Notes: a model not told the origin generated them from the letters alone. A DNA stretch of 64,000 nucleotides from Rhizobium jaguaris (GCF_003627755.1 NZ_CP032695.1:1178001-1242000); one strand, 5' to 3'; positions 43,933-53,031 are shown, numbered from the stretch's first letter. Numbers and translations: made by a program.

Positions 43933-43982
43933 GCGGCGGCTCGAATACGCAAACCGCCGCCACGAATTGCCGCGGTTTGCGT
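43932..43982 (+). repeat. Two mutually exclusive intercistronic hairpins
   Basis: Stem 1 pairs GGCGGCGG (43932-43939) with CCGCCGCC (43954-43961). Stem 2 pairs ACGCAAACCGC (43947-43957) with GCGGTTTGCGT (43972-43982). They share bases 43954-43957 and cannot form together. They sit between the binding-protein and ATPase genes. Confidence 0.65.
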
Positions 43983-44022
43983 GACATCCGCGCAGCAGAA
44001 ACTCTTGTCAGGTGGAAACGCC

Positions 44023-44817
44023 ATGAACGATGAAACCTACCGCGTCAGAATGACCGGTATCTCCAAACGTTATCAGACGATCCAAACGCTCGACGATGTC
44101 TCGCTGACCTTGAAGCCTGGCGAAGTTCTCGGCCTCGTTGGTGACAACGGCGCCGGCAAATCGACCTTGAGCAAGGTCCTATCTGGTGCGGTCATCCCCG
44201 ATTCCGGATCCATCGAAATAGATGGAGAGACCGTCGTTTTCGCATCTCCGGCCGATTCACGCGCAGCGCGCATCGAAATGGTCTACCAGGACCTGTCCCT
44301 CTGCGACAGTGTCGATGTGGCTGGCAACATTTTTCTCGGCAGGGAGCCCCGGCGCCGCCTGCTCGGATTTCCGTTTCTCGACAACAAGAAGATGCATGAC
44401 GAAGCGCGCGATATGCTCGAGCGGCTCGGCATCGTCATTGCCGATACGCGGTTGAAGGTGGAAAATCTGTCCGGCGGGCAGCGTCAGTCGATTGCAATTG
44501 GGAGAGCAGCCTCGTTCAACCCTTCGGTCCTGATCATGGATGAGCCGACAGCAGCTCTGGCGGTTGCCGAAGTCGAGGCCGTGCTCGAGCTCATCAAGGC
44601 CGTCAGTGCCCGCGGCGTCAGCGTCATTCTCATTACCCATCGGCTCCAGGATCTTTTCCTCGTCTGCGATCGCATTCAGGTCATGTATGAAGGACGCAAC
44701 GTCGCCGAGCGCAGGATCGAAGATACGAGCATCGAGGAAGTCGTCAATCTTATCGTCGGACGCAAATTCGAGGCCCGGTCGGCCGGTCATCGCAAAGACC
44801 AGGGAGCGCAGGCATGA
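44023..44817 (+). CDS. Ribose-type ABC ATPase, single domain (FrcA-like)
   Basis: A 264-residue ATPase with one nucleotide-binding domain: Walker A GDNGAGKST near residues 41-49, signature LSGGQRQS, Walker B LIMDEPTAAL. Classical RbsA proteins are about twice as long with two domains; this single-domain form matches FrcA-type importers common in rhizobia. Start 44023 follows AGGTGGAA. The permease ATG overlaps its stop. Confidence 0.87.
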   Translation: MNDETYRVRMTGISKRYQTIQTLDDVSLTLKPGEVLGLVGDNGAGKSTLSKVLSGAVIPDSGSIEIDGETVVFASPADSRAARIEMVYQDLSLCDSVDVAGNIFLGREPRRRLLGFPFLDNKKMHDEARDMLERLGIVIADTRLKVENLSGGQRQSIAIGRAASFNPSVLIMDEPTAALAVAEVEAVLELIKAVSARGVSVILITHRLQDLFLVCDRIQVMYEGRNVAERRIEDTSIEEVVNLIVGRKFEARSAGHRKDQGAQA

Positions 44818-45839
44818 CAACATCGTCTTCCACAGCCCATGTGCCAGCCGCAGCAACGTCGCGTGCGCGCGTTCATAAGAGCAGATGGCGCGACAAAGTT
44901 ATGAGCAATGGCAGCATCGTGTCGATTGCGTTGTTTTTCTTTGTCGTCTGTGTCTTCTTTTCCGTGTTCACCAGCGCCTTCCTGACGGCCCCCAACCTCT
45001 TGAATATCATTCGCCAGTCCGCCCCCTTGCTCATCGTCGCCGCGTCGATGACCTTCGTCATCACCACAGGGGGGATAGACCTTTCCGTGGGATCCGTGCT
45101 TGCTTTGACCGCCACCCTTTCGGCTGCATCGCTGCAGGCGGGAATTGCCTGGCCGCTTGTGGTCGTGCTTATGCTGATCCTCGGGGGTGCCGTCGGGGCT
45201 TTGCAGGGTTTCTTCATTGCTTATGAGCGCATCCCTGCTTTTATTGTCACGCTTGCCGGACTTTCGGTCGTACGTGGTCTGGCCTTGCTGATCACCGCCG
45301 GTTATTCCATTCCCGTAGAAGCGGAAAGTCCTTTCACGGCAATTGGCAGGGCCTGGTTTCTCGGCGTACCCGTGCCGGCACTGATTGCGCTGCTTGCCCT
45401 GGTTCTTGCTTATATCACCTTCAATCAAACGCCTTTCGGTCGCTATGTGACCGGTATTGGTGCCAATGCCGAAGCGGTGCGCCGCGCAGGCGTCAATACC
45501 CGCTTCGTCACCCTCTGCGTCTATGTGCTGTCCGGTACGGCCGCCGCCATCGCGGGTATCATTCTCGCCGCCCGGCTCGGCTCCGGATCCTCCAATGCCG
45601 GGCAGGGTTTCGAACTCGACGTGATCGCCGCGGTGGTTCTCGGCGGCACCAGCCTGTTCGGAGGCCGTGGCACGATCTTGGGCACTATTCTTGGCGCGCT
45701 GACCGTCGCGGTGATCGCCAACGGCCTGATCCTTGCGCATATGTCACCATTCCTCACACCGATCGTCACCGGCGCCATCATTCTCATCGCGATCTGGCTG
45801 AATTTCCGGATCTTCAAGGGTGCCGTCAGGAGCCGATGA
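44814..45839 (+). CDS. Ribose-type ABC permease (RbsC/FrcC-like)
   Basis: A 341-residue CUT2 permease with about eight to ten membrane segments. Typical motifs are TGGIDLSVGSVLAL near residues 84-97 and GRYVTGIGANAEAVRRAGV near 209-227. It forms a homodimer with two copies of the preceding ATPase. It overlaps that gene by ATGA and is followed after 3 bases by the phosphotriesterase-like gene. Confidence 0.88.
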   Translation: MTTSSSTAHVPAAATSRARVHKSRWRDKVMSNGSIVSIALFFFVVCVFFSVFTSAFLTAPNLLNIIRQSAPLLIVAASMTFVITTGGIDLSVGSVLALTATLSAASLQAGIAWPLVVVLMLILGGAVGALQGFFIAYERIPAFIVTLAGLSVVRGLALLITAGYSIPVEAESPFTAIGRAWFLGVPVPALIALLALVLAYITFNQTPFGRYVTGIGANAEAVRRAGVNTRFVTLCVYVLSGTAAAIAGIILAARLGSGSSNAGQGFELDVIAAVVLGGTSLFGGRGTILGTILGALTVAVIANGLILAHMSPFLTPIVTGAIILIAIWLNFRIFKGAVRSR

Positions 45840-45842
45840 GCC

Positions 45843-46928
45843 ATGGACGATCTGTTTGAAACACAGCCCAGTGAACGGGCAGCAATCGGTGTCGCATCCG
45901 GCACTACCATGACGGTTCTAGGCCCCGTCCCAGTCGACGAGCTCGGCATCACGCTCATGCACGAGCATATCCTGCTCGACGGGGCGCGGACTTGGAAATG
46001 TCCCTGTCATCCCGAGGAGAGGCTGATTGCCGAACAGAAGGTCAATATCGAGATCGTCGGCGAATTGCGGATGAATCCCTACATGAACCGCGATAATGTC
46101 TCGCTGGACGATAGCGATCTGGCGCTTACCGAACTGAAGAAATTCCAGGCGCTCGGCGGCCATACGGTCATCGAGGCGACCAATATCGGCATCGGGCGTG
46201 ATCCGAAGAAACTGTCGCGCATCTCGCGCATGTCCGGCATGAAGATCATCATGGGGACGGGGTTTTATCTGCAGCATACCCACCCCGACTGGTTGAAGGA
46301 CATGGACCTCGATGCCGTCACCGAGTTCATCGTCAATGATGTCGGCGGAAGCGCCGTTCAACCTGAGATCATGGCCGGCATCATCGGCGAAGTCGGTGTC
46401 AGCAAGGATTTCACGTCCGAGGAGTTGAAATCGCTTCGCGCCTCGGCGCGTGCTTCTCGCATCACCGGCCTGCCGCTTTCGATCCATCTTCCCGGCTGGG
46501 AGCGGCTCGCTCATAAGGTGCTCGACGTCGTGGAAGAGGAGGGGGCCGATCTTCGGCACACTATTCTGTGCCATATGAACCCAAGCCATAACGACCTCGC
46601 CTATCAGAAAAGCCTGGCTGAGCGCGGTGCGTTTCTCGAGTACGACATGATCGGCATGGACTATTACTATGCCGATCAGGATGCGCAATCCCCATCCGAT
46701 GAGGAAAATGCGCGTGCCATCAGGTCGCTCATCGATATGGGTTTTGTCGACCGGCTACTGTTGTCGCAGGACGTCTTCCTGAAAATCATGCTGACGCGCT
46801 ATGGCGGTTTTGGCTACGGCTACATCCTCAAGCATTTCGTGCCGCGGCTGAGGCGCCATGGCGTGGAGCAGGCAGCGATCGATCAAATGCTGACCGACAA
46901 TCCGAAATCCGTTTTTTCCGCCGCCTGA
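45843..46928 (+). CDS. Phosphotriesterase-family metal-dependent hydrolase
   Basis: A 361-residue amidohydrolase-superfamily protein of the phosphotriesterase-homology group. Metal ligands are visible: His40 and His42 (MHEH), Glu183 (IGEVG) in place of the carboxylated Lys, His215, His244 and Asp310 (SQD). Glu at the bridging position is as in E. coli Php. Members hydrolyse lactones, phosphoesters or amides. In this operon it may open a lactone or cyclic amide; that is a guess. It starts 3 bases after the permease stop. Confidence 0.85.
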   Translation: MDDLFETQPSERAAIGVASGTTMTVLGPVPVDELGITLMHEHILLDGARTWKCPCHPEERLIAEQKVNIEIVGELRMNPYMNRDNVSLDDSDLALTELKKFQALGGHTVIEATNIGIGRDPKKLSRISRMSGMKIIMGTGFYLQHTHPDWLKDMDLDAVTEFIVNDVGGSAVQPEIMAGIIGEVGVSKDFTSEELKSLRASARASRITGLPLSIHLPGWERLAHKVLDVVEEEGADLRHTILCHMNPSHNDLAYQKSLAERGAFLEYDMIGMDYYYADQDAQSPSDEENARAIRSLIDMGFVDRLLLSQDVFLKIMLTRYGGFGYGYILKHFVPRLRRHGVEQAAIDQMLTDNPKSVFSAA

Positions 46929-46961
46929 CCGGCTAAGAAATCCGTATCGCAAGGAGCATAC

Positions 46962-47732
46962 ATGTCCAAGAAGAAGATCCTTCTCGCTGGAGAATCCTGG
47001 GTATCGACGGCAACCCACATCAAGGGTTTCGATCAGTTTCCGACTGTGACCTATCACACCGGTGCCGACGAACTGCTGGCCGCGCTGAAGAACAGCGACT
47101 TCGACGTCACCTTCATGCCGGCGCACGAGGCGCAGCGCGATTTCCCGCAGACTATCGAGGCTCTGTCCGCTTATGATGCGGTTGTGCTCTCGGACATCGG
47201 CGCGAACACGCTTCTCCTGCACCCCGATACCTGGATCCATTCAAAGACGACGCCGAACCGCCTACGCCTGCTACGCGACTATGTCCGGAACGGCGGCGGC
47301 CTGCTGATGTTCGGCGGCTACTACAGCTTCCAGGGCATCAATGGCGGTGCGCGCTACCGCAAGACGCCGGTCGAAGAAGTCCTGCCCGTGGAATGCCTTT
47401 CCGTCGACGATCGGGTCGAGGTGCCGGAAGGGTTCGCACCCATTGTCACTGGCGACGAGAGCCATCCGATCCTGGCCGGGCTCGGCAAGGACTGGCCGGT
47501 TCTTCTCGGTTTCAACGAAGTCGTCGTCAAAGACGACGCGGAGGTCCTGGCAACAGTTTCCTCCGATTACGGCTCCCTGCCGTTGCTTGTCACAGGGCGG
47601 TACGGCAAGGGCCGCACCGTTGCCTGGACATCGGATGTCGGGCCGCATTGGCTGCCACCCGGCTTCATTGCCTGGAGCGGCTACAAGACGCTGTTTGAAC
47701 AAATGCTTGCCTTCGCCACCTCCAAGGATTGA
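46962..47732 (+). CDS. Class I glutamine amidotransferase-like protein
   Basis: A 256-residue protein of the DUF1355/ThuA-like class I amidotransferase fold. The segment VRNGGGLLMFGGYYSFQG (about residues 107-124) fits the nucleophile-elbow region but has Gly where glutaminases have Cys, so it is not a normal amidotransferase. The late motif GKGRTVAWTSDVGPHW is typical of this subgroup. Ribosome-binding site AAGGAG precedes ATG 46962. Function unknown; conserved location suggests a role in the pathway. Confidence 0.75.
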   Translation: MSKKKILLAGESWVSTATHIKGFDQFPTVTYHTGADELLAALKNSDFDVTFMPAHEAQRDFPQTIEALSAYDAVVLSDIGANTLLLHPDTWIHSKTTPNRLRLLRDYVRNGGGLLMFGGYYSFQGINGGARYRKTPVEEVLPVECLSVDDRVEVPEGFAPIVTGDESHPILAGLGKDWPVLLGFNEVVVKDDAEVLATVSSDYGSLPLLVTGRYGKGRTVAWTSDVGPHWLPPGFIAWSGYKTLFEQMLAFATSKD

Positions 47733-47735
47733 GCC

Positions 47736-48641
47736 ATGCCAGTCCGTGTCGTCGGCAACGTCTGTATCGATACCACGTTTCGGGTTGATCGCTTTCCGCA
47801 GCCGGGCGAGACTCTCAATGCGAGAGGTCATGCAGACGGTGTCGGCGGCAAGGGCGCCAACCAGGCCGTTGCCGCAGCAAGGACCGGCGCCGACGTCCGG
47901 TTTTTTGCGGCCGTCGGAACTGATCTTGCCGCCGCCTTCATCCGCGAGCAGTTGAAGGGCGAGTTCGACCTGCGCCACCTGTCGGAAAAACCTTTGCCGA
48001 GCGATCGGTCGACGATCGTCGTCAATCGGGACGGGGAAAACCTGATCATCAGCGGCATCGATTGCGCCGCCGATTTCGATCCTTTGCGAGAGACTGGTCT
48101 TTTGACTGTACTCGCTCACGGCGACATCCTGGTCATGCAAGGCAACCTCAGATCAACCGTCACAGATGCGTGCCTTCGCGCTGCGAAGGCCGCAGGTGCG
48201 ACCACCATTCTCAATCCGAGCCCTCTGTCGGGTGAGGCGGTGGATCTCGCAGCGGTTGACATCGTGATCGTCAATCAAGGCGAGGCATTCGAGATCACCG
48301 GCGATCCCGATCCTGAACGTGCCGCACGAGATCTTGTTCGCCGAGGTGCAAAGGCTGCGATCGTCACGCTTGGTGCTGCGGGATGTCTGCTGCTGGAAGA
48401 CGGTGCCGTCGATCAGATACCTGCGGTCAAAGTGGTGGTGGTCGATACCAGCGGTGCCGGCGACGTTTTTTGCGGGTGTCTCGCCGGATATTTAACGAAG
48501 GGGTGGACGCTTGCGCAATCGGCGCGGGCGGCGGTCGCTGCTGCGGCTCTAGCGGTCGGCCGCCCCGGAACCTTGGAAGCCTGCCCGAGCCGGGCGGAGC
48601 TCACGAAAATCATGAACACAGTGGAGGCGGAAAGCCTATGA
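47736..48641 (+). CDS. PfkB-family carbohydrate kinase
   Basis: A 301-residue ribokinase-like kinase. PfkB signature 1 (GVGGKGANQAVAAARTGADV, about residues 35-54) and signature 2 DTSGAGDVFCG with the catalytic Asp243 are intact. It should phosphorylate a sugar, nucleoside or related alcohol using ATP, trapping the imported compound. It starts 3 bases after the preceding stop and overlaps the BtpA-family gene (ATGA). Confidence 0.87.
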   Translation: MPVRVVGNVCIDTTFRVDRFPQPGETLNARGHADGVGGKGANQAVAAARTGADVRFFAAVGTDLAAAFIREQLKGEFDLRHLSEKPLPSDRSTIVVNRDGENLIISGIDCAADFDPLRETGLLTVLAHGDILVMQGNLRSTVTDACLRAAKAAGATTILNPSPLSGEAVDLAAVDIVIVNQGEAFEITGDPDPERAARDLVRRGAKAAIVTLGAAGCLLLEDGAVDQIPAVKVVVVDTSGAGDVFCGCLAGYLTKGWTLAQSARAAVAAAALAVGRPGTLEACPSRAELTKIMNTVEAESL

Positions 48642-49480
48642 CACCCTCTCAAAAACCTGTCGGCCAAGCGTCCAACGATGCGCTTCTTTCACTCTTCGGC
48701 AGGACGAAGGTCGTGATCGGCGTCGTCCATCTGGCACCGCTTCCCGGTGCGCCGCGCTATAACGGCGAGGCGGTCGAAGCGATCTACCAACGTGGTCTTG
48801 ATGACGCCAGGGCCTATCTGCATGGCGGCTGCGACAGCGTCATTGTCGAAAACCACGGCGATATCCCTTTCTCGAAGCCGGATGATATCGGGCCTGAGAC
48901 CGCAGCCTATATGTCGGTCGTGTCTGATCGCATTCGCCGCGAGCTTGGCCGCCCGATTGGCATCAACGTTCTGGCCAATGCCGCCATTCCGGCTCTGTCG
49001 ATCGCGAGTGCTTCCGGCGCAGGCTTCGTGCGCGTCAATCAATGGGCTAATGCCTATGTCGCCAACGAGGGCTTCGTCGAAGGTGAAGCGGCACGCGCGA
49101 TGCGCTTTCGCGCCAAATTGCGGGCGAACGGTATCCGGATTTTCGCCGACGCCCATGTCAAACACGGAGCGCATGCGATCGTCGCCGACAGACCGGTCGA
49201 GGAGCAGGTGAAGGATTTGGTCTTCTTCGATGCCGATGCTGTTATTGCGACCGGCCAGCGCACAGGTCATGCCGCTGATCTCAGTTATATCGGGATGATC
49301 AAGGAAGCGGCAGGCTTGCCGACGCTCGTCGGAAGCGGTGTCACACCGGAGAATGCCAATGACATTCTCGATATTGTCGACGGGGTCATCGTTGCAAGCT
49401 CGCTCAAGCATGACGGCGTCTGGTGGAATGCCGTCGATCCAAAGAGAGTCGAGAGCTTTATCGCCGGCTTGCGCCGATGA
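48638..49480 (+). CDS. BtpA/SgcQ-family TIM-barrel protein
   Basis: A 280-residue BtpA family protein (includes E. coli SgcQ). Family features: VHLAPLPGAPRY near residues 31-42, GINVLANAAI near 108-117, late GSGVTPENA. The fold is a phosphate-binding TIM barrel. Its reaction is not established; beside a PfkB kinase it probably acts on the phosphorylated product. It overlaps the kinase stop and the next gene's start (ATGA at both ends). Confidence 0.83.
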   Translation: MTPSQKPVGQASNDALLSLFGRTKVVIGVVHLAPLPGAPRYNGEAVEAIYQRGLDDARAYLHGGCDSVIVENHGDIPFSKPDDIGPETAAYMSVVSDRIRRELGRPIGINVLANAAIPALSIASASGAGFVRVNQWANAYVANEGFVEGEAARAMRFRAKLRANGIRIFADAHVKHGAHAIVADRPVEEQVKDLVFFDADAVIATGQRTGHAADLSYIGMIKEAAGLPTLVGSGVTPENANDILDIVDGVIVASSLKHDGVWWNAVDPKRVESFIAGLRR

Positions 49481-50718
49481 GGCTGACGCCAGAGATCAAT
49501 GGCGAGCGCTTGCTTCGCCGCTTGAGCGATTTTGCCGAAATCGGCGGGACAAGTGTCGGTGGGGTCAACCGGCAGGCCTTGAGCAAGGAAGACTGCGCAG
49601 CACGGCATCTTCTCGCAGATCTTGCCACGGCACGCGGCTTCAAGGTCTTTCAGGATCCGATCGCCAATCTGTTTCTCCGTCGGGAGGGCCGCAATCCGGC
49701 GCAGCCGCCGATGCTGGTCGGCAGCCATCTCGACAGCCAGCCGACCGGTGGTCGCTTCGACGGCGCGCTTGGCACGCTCGCCGCGTTCGAAGTGCTGGAG
49801 GCCCTGGAAGACGCGGGTTATGACACGGAAGCTGCGATCGAAGTCGTTGCCTGGACGAATGAAGAAGGAAGCCGCTTCGCGCCCGGCGTTATGGGATCGA
49901 TGGCCTTTGTTGGCGCCGCGCATCCGCACGATTTTCAGTCTTTGACTGCAAGCGACGGAGCATACTTTACGGAGGAGCTTGGAGCAACGCTCGCAGCCTT
50001 ACCCCTGGCAGAAATGCGCCCGCTCGGTACACCGATCTCGGCCTATCTGGAACTGCATATCGAGCAGGGACCCTCGCTTGAGCGCGAAGGGCTTGCCGCC
50101 GGAGTCGTCACAGCGGTTCAGGGCACACGATGGCTGACGGTCACGTTCCTCGGAAATGCCGGCCATGCCGGCACCACGTCGCTTGGCTACCGGCGTGATC
50201 CCATGGTGGCGGCGACTCTGGCGTTGAGCCGGCTGCAGGCGTCGATCATGCCGCAGGATGAGGATGCGAGGCTGACAGTCGGGCGGTTCTCCGCCCATCC
50301 GGGTTCGATCAATGCCATTCCGGACAAGGTGACCTTTACCGTCGATATCAGGCATCCGGACGCTGCGAGCGTAACGTCCATCGACGCGAAGGTTCGCGCT
50401 GCTTGCGAGGAGGCGGCACTGTCACAACGATGCAGCGTCGAGATCACGACATCCTTCGATATGCCGCCCGGCTCGTTTTCAAAGATTATGACGGATCGGA
50501 TCGAAGCTGCGGCGCAGGCCCTCGGATTGTCTTACAAGCGGATGATCTCCGGCGCATTCCACGATGCCTTGTTCGTCGCCCGGGTTGCGCCCGCCGCCAT
50601 GATTTTCGTCCCCTGCCGTGACGGTATTAGCCACAACGAGGCCGAATATGTCGAGCCGACAGATATCATTAACGGCGCCCGCCTGCTTCTGGAAGCGACG
50701 TTGAAAAGTGCGCGCTAG
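49477..50718 (+). CDS. M20-family hydantoinase/carbamoylase-type amidase
   Basis: A 413-residue zinc-dependent amidase of the N-carbamoyl-amino-acid hydrolase/allantoate amidohydrolase group. Metal ligands: His and Asp in GSHLDSQPTGGRFDGALG (about residues 86-103), Glu pair in TNEEGSRFAP, later His in LHIEQGPSLE, and a C-terminal His in SHNEAE. All are present, so it should be active, probably releasing NH3 and CO2 from a ureido group or cleaving an amide. Last gene of the operon; overlaps the BtpA gene by ATGA. Confidence 0.86.
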   Translation: MRLTPEINGERLLRRLSDFAEIGGTSVGGVNRQALSKEDCAARHLLADLATARGFKVFQDPIANLFLRREGRNPAQPPMLVGSHLDSQPTGGRFDGALGTLAAFEVLEALEDAGYDTEAAIEVVAWTNEEGSRFAPGVMGSMAFVGAAHPHDFQSLTASDGAYFTEELGATLAALPLAEMRPLGTPISAYLELHIEQGPSLEREGLAAGVVTAVQGTRWLTVTFLGNAGHAGTTSLGYRRDPMVAATLALSRLQASIMPQDEDARLTVGRFSAHPGSINAIPDKVTFTVDIRHPDAASVTSIDAKVRAACEEAALSQRCSVEITTSFDMPPGSFSKIMTDRIEAAAQALGLSYKRMISGAFHDALFVARVAPAAMIFVPCRDGISHNEAEYVEPTDIINGARLLLEATLKSAR

Positions 50719-50844
50719 TGCAAGCGGTGCTTGTCAAATCCGAGGGCAAACTCATCGACGGAGATTGCCGATCGGCCCTTTGCGCCTCGCAGCTGTGCAG
50801 CTAAAATTCCAGGCCACCAGCTTGATACAAGCCGGCTGTTTCAT

Positions 50845-50866
50845 ATATGACTATCGGTAGTCATAT
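50845..50866. promoter_or_regulatory. Palindrome upstream of the antitoxin gene
   Basis: ATATGACTA (50845-50853) and TAGTCATAT (50858-50866) are perfect 9-base inverted arms around TCGG, 12 bases before the antitoxin start. It matches an autoregulatory operator for a Phd/YefM-type antitoxin. Confidence 0.6.
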
Positions 50867-50877
50867 GGAGAAGTGCC

Positions 50878-51129
50878 ATGAAAGAAATTCAGCTCAAGGA
50901 CGCGAAGGCGACGCTTTCCGCCGTGGTCGATCGGGCCGTGGCCGGCGAGCCGACTGTCATCACGCGGCATGGCCGCAAGGAAGCCGTGCTGGTTTCCTTC
51001 GAGGAGTGGGAGCGGGTTTCTAGAGTGCCGGACTTTGCCGATCTGCTGTTGGCCTTTCCCGGCGAGACGGGGGATATTCCTCAACGCTCACGCAAGCCCG
51101 CCCGTGCATTGCGTGAAAGCGGTCTCTGA
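50878..51129 (+). CDS. Phd/YefM-family antitoxin
   Basis: An 83-residue Phd/YefM antitoxin. Residues 1-50 match the DNA-binding domain (QLKDAKATLSAVVDRAVAGE, then ITRHGRKEAVLVS, and Trp in EEWERV). The C-terminal tail should wrap the toxin. It lies 2 bases before the PIN toxin gene and just after a perfect palindrome it probably binds. Confidence 0.88.
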   Translation: MKEIQLKDAKATLSAVVDRAVAGEPTVITRHGRKEAVLVSFEEWERVSRVPDFADLLLAFPGETGDIPQRSRKPARALRESGL

Positions 51130-51131
51130 TC

Positions 51132-51572
51132 TTGTATCTTCTGGACACCAACATCGTGTCGGCCGATGCGCCGACCAAGCGCCATGTTGGCGCCGAGGCG
51201 TTCGCGGCTTGGATGCGGGCGCATGGCGATCGGCTCTATCTTTCGACGATCACCATCGCCGAAATAGAGGCTGGCATTGCCCGTGCCGTCAGGATCGAGG
51301 CGACCACCAAGGCGCAGAACTTGCGCCGCTGGCTTGACGCCGTGGAACATTTTTATGCCGGTCGCATCCTGCCATTCGGCGTTGAGGAGGCAAGACACGC
51401 TGGCCTGATCCTTGACCGGGCGCGTGGCCACGATCCCGGTTTCGAGGATATTGCCATCGCAGCCACCGCAGCCGCGCATGGTCTCACCGTTTTGACCGCC
51501 AATGAGCGCCATTTCGAGCCGCTTGGCGTATCGCTTGCCAATCCCCTGAAGCAGTTGCCCACTATGCAATAG
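51132..51572 (+). CDS. vapC: VapC-type PIN-domain toxin
   Basis: A 146-residue PIN ribonuclease. The acidic metal-binding residues are Asp5 (LLDTN), Glu44 (IAEIEAG) and Asp106 (FEDIAIAATA). It starts at TTG 51132. In the family these toxins cleave tRNA or rRNA when the antitoxin is degraded. Intact, and paired with the Phd-type antitoxin. Confidence 0.88.
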   Translation: MYLLDTNIVSADAPTKRHVGAEAFAAWMRAHGDRLYLSTITIAEIEAGIARAVRIEATTKAQNLRRWLDAVEHFYAGRILPFGVEEARHAGLILDRARGHDPGFEDIAIAATAAAHGLTVLTANERHFEPLGVSLANPLKQLPTMQ

Positions 51573-51846
51573 CGGGAAGCGTCGACGACCCCAAGGGTTC
51601 GGTTAGGATCATGCCGAAGCTGGCGTCATCGGCGAACCGGCGGTTCCTCCCTCTTTTTCGCGAACTCGGCGAAGAATCGCAGTTGCTCTGCGGCCGCCGA
51701 TATAGTGGCAAATGGGGTGGAGAAACGTCGGGAGGGTTGAAGCTCTTGCTCACTACATCGTAACTTCTTTTGCATTTCGTTGAGAAACGGTGGGGCTTTC
51801 CTTCTGCTTGAGGTGCGCGACCGGGAATCTGTTGTGCAAGAAAATC

Positions 51847-52950
51847 TCAAAATCGGTTAATCCTGAAGTCGTCAAGAAACACGTCTGTCCTGCCTGTGCT
51901 CATGACCTCCGCCATGACGTCTCCGACGCCCGGGCCTAATTGGAAGCCATGGCCGCAGAAGCCGAAAGCATGGAATAGACCTGGCGTCGTAGCAGACGGC
52001 CCGATCACCGGAAGACCGTCCCCGACATAGCCCTCACAACCGGACCAGGTGCGGATCACCGCGACGTCGGCAAGTATCGGCAGCAGCGGCAGCAAGGCCC
52101 GGAGTTGTCTGGGCAAGCGCGCCGGATCTGCCTTCGCATATCCCGTATCCAGCGACACGTCGGTCCGTTCCGCCCCACCGCCGAAGATGATGTTGCCGCG
52201 TTCGACCTGGCGCAGATAGCCGCCACCATGGTCATGCGCCCAGACGCCGACGACCGGCAGAATGCGGTGGGGAAGGGGTTCCGTTACGCCCATTTGCGGT
52301 CCTTTGGCAACAATCGGGACATTCTCGCCAAACTGTGCGGCGATGCGGGCACCCCAGGCTCCTGCCGTGTTAAGCAGTGCCTCTGCCGCGTAGTCGCCCT
52401 TGGACGTTTCGATCTTGAAGCCGAAAGCAGTTCTGGTGATGGCCGGGACATCAGCCTCTTCGACGATCTTCGCCCCGAGACGCCGGGCGGCGTCTGCGAA
52501 AGCAGGGGCTATCAGGCGGGGATTGCCGCTTCCGTCCTCCGGGGAAAAGGATGCCGCGATGGCTTCGGGGCCGAGGCCCGGAAAGCGACTGCGGATTTCC
52601 TTTGGCTCAAGCTCTTCCAAGTCGACACCCCAAGGCCTGGCGGCCTTCGCAAAGGAGCGCATTTCGTCGAGCCCCGCCTGGCTGAAAATCAATCTCAGGT
52701 GGCCGGTGGCGCGGAACTCCACGTCACGGTCCAGCATCTTCGAAGCCTCGCCCCACAGCGCCAGCGATCGGCGCGCAAGTGCGAGCTGGGGGATATAGCG
52801 GCCGCTCCGGCGGATGTTCCCAAAGGAGGCGACAGTCGCTCCGCTTCCGACCCGGTTGCGTTCGACGAGCGTCACGCGGACCCCGCGCCGGGCCAAAAAA
52901 TATGTAGAGGCTGCTCCCATCAAGCCGCCGCCTAGAACGATCGCATCCAT
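51847..52950 (-). CDS. FAD-dependent D-amino-acid/amine oxidoreductase (HcnC/LhpB-like)
   Basis: A 367-residue DAO-fold protein. FAD motif VLGGGLMGAASTYFLARRG at about residues 5-23 and a late CGHGFQLGPGVG FAD loop near 335-346. It resembles HcnC/OoxB/LhpB subunits of membrane-associated amine or opine dehydrogenases. ATG 52950 follows GGGGA; ATG 52965 is a weaker option. It is divergent from the hyuA operon, which encodes HcnA- and HcnB-like partners, so the three may form one dehydrogenase. A signal peptide is not seen. Confidence 0.8.
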   Translation of the reverse strand: MDAIVLGGGLMGAASTYFLARRGVRVTLVERNRVGSGATVASFGNIRRSGRYIPQLALARRSLALWGEASKMLDRDVEFRATGHLRLIFSQAGLDEMRSFAKAARPWGVDLEELEPKEIRSRFPGLGPEAIAASFSPEDGSGNPRLIAPAFADAARRLGAKIVEEADVPAITRTAFGFKIETSKGDYAAEALLNTAGAWGARIAAQFGENVPIVAKGPQMGVTEPLPHRILPVVGVWAHDHGGGYLRQVERGNIIFGGGAERTDVSLDTGYAKADPARLPRQLRALLPLLPILADVAVIRTWSGCEGYVGDGLPVIGPSATTPGLFHAFGFCGHGFQLGPGVGDVMAEVMSTGRTDVFLDDFRINRF

Positions 52951-53031
52951 CAGGTTCCCCGCCATCCACTCAGAAAGGAGGCAGCCTGATCGATTTGACC
53001 GGAATGAGTCAAAGACGAGGTTTTACCTCCT

